Below are positions 34,069 through 34,091 of a DNA stretch of 34,091 nt, one piece after another. Position numbers and translations under genes: made by a program. The stretch covers positions 1-34,091 of the forward strand of contig JAUNVH010000021.1 in NCBI GenBank assembly GCA_030537765.1, read 5' to 3'. Under the pieces are notes generated by a model. The model was given only the letters and a program-made list of their open reading frames with translations. It ran no database searches and was not told where the DNA came from. This DNA is from Tissierellia bacterium (GTDB lineage Bacteria; Bacillota; Clostridia; Tissierellales; Peptoniphilaceae). Position 1 is the stretch's first letter, and each line of letters begins with the position of its first letter.

Positions 34069-34074
34069 ATTATA
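34069..34074 (-). promoter_or_regulatory. Extended -10 of the DUF362 gene, predicted leaderless start
   Basis: On the minus strand TGT precedes a perfect TATAAT (34074-34069). The six bases AAAATT separate it from the ATG at 34062, so the usual +1 position falls on the A of the ATG. The -35 region lies outside the window. Confidence 0.55.
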
Positions 34075-34091
34075 ACATAGTTTTTTTTACT

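Noticed and set aside
1..34091. CRISPR arrays, tRNA or rRNA genes, insertion sequences, prophage
   Set aside because: No regular direct repeats, cloverleaf-type segments, transposase or phage-like reading frames were seen in the gaps.

Overview
The window is an AT-rich, densely coded chromosomal segment from a low-GC Gram-positive anaerobe. Most likely it is a member of the Clostridia/Tissierellia (Peptoniphilaceae-like). The evidence is the Firmicutes-type S10-spc-alpha ribosomal cluster, strong AGGAGG ribosome binding sites, zinc-binding S14 and L36, a KOW-domain RNA-binding protein beside infA (a clostridial habit), lipoprotein signal peptides and a clostridial-style split YeeE/YedE transporter. 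The genus is an inference only. No tRNA, rRNA, CRISPR array, insertion sequence or prophage was seen.

Left part (1-11480): a minus-strand operon encodes a three-part TRAP transporter (dctP, dctQ, dctM) followed by a NagD-like HAD phosphatase and, at the window edge, the start of a probable MgtC/SapB-type membrane protein. A plus-strand operon encodes a small zinc-ribbon protein and two half-size YeeE/YedE sulfur transport subunits. Next come a membrane-anchored EEP-family phosphatase/nuclease, a methyltransferase-flavodoxin-cupin operon, a PhnA-like zinc-ribbon protein, a ribokinase-family sugar kinase, and an overlapping pair encoding a flavin-binding PNPOx-fold protein and a Crp/Fnr-type regulator.

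Centre (11660-25870): one long minus-strand run of 30 genes, from rpsJ to rplQ. It includes secY, adk, infA, rpmJ, rpoA and two genes shorter than 60 codons (rpmJ, rpmD). The usual map (methionine aminopeptidase) and rpsD (S4) genes are missing from their common clostridial places. A strong promoter and a leader of about 230 nt with mutually exclusive helices and a terminator-like stem precede rpsJ. An intrinsic terminator closes the cluster after rplQ.

Right part (25920-34091): two small exported proteins of unknown function, an RlmD/TrmA-family RNA methyltransferase with a coupled, frameshifted small reading frame behind it, a CvfB-fumarase pair, a DJ-1/PfpI-family protein, an MFS transporter, and a DUF362-ferredoxin protein coupled to a zinc-ribbon protein. 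The DUF362 gene appears to be transcribed from a promoter that would start exactly at its ATG (leaderless mRNA).

The most interesting signals are non-coding: the S10-operon leader, and a structured purine-rich/hairpin motif that occurs twice on the minus strand (before the MgtC-like gene and in the dctP leader). Others are remains of a decayed gene at 4209-4516 and the frameshifted ORF after the RlmD-type gene.
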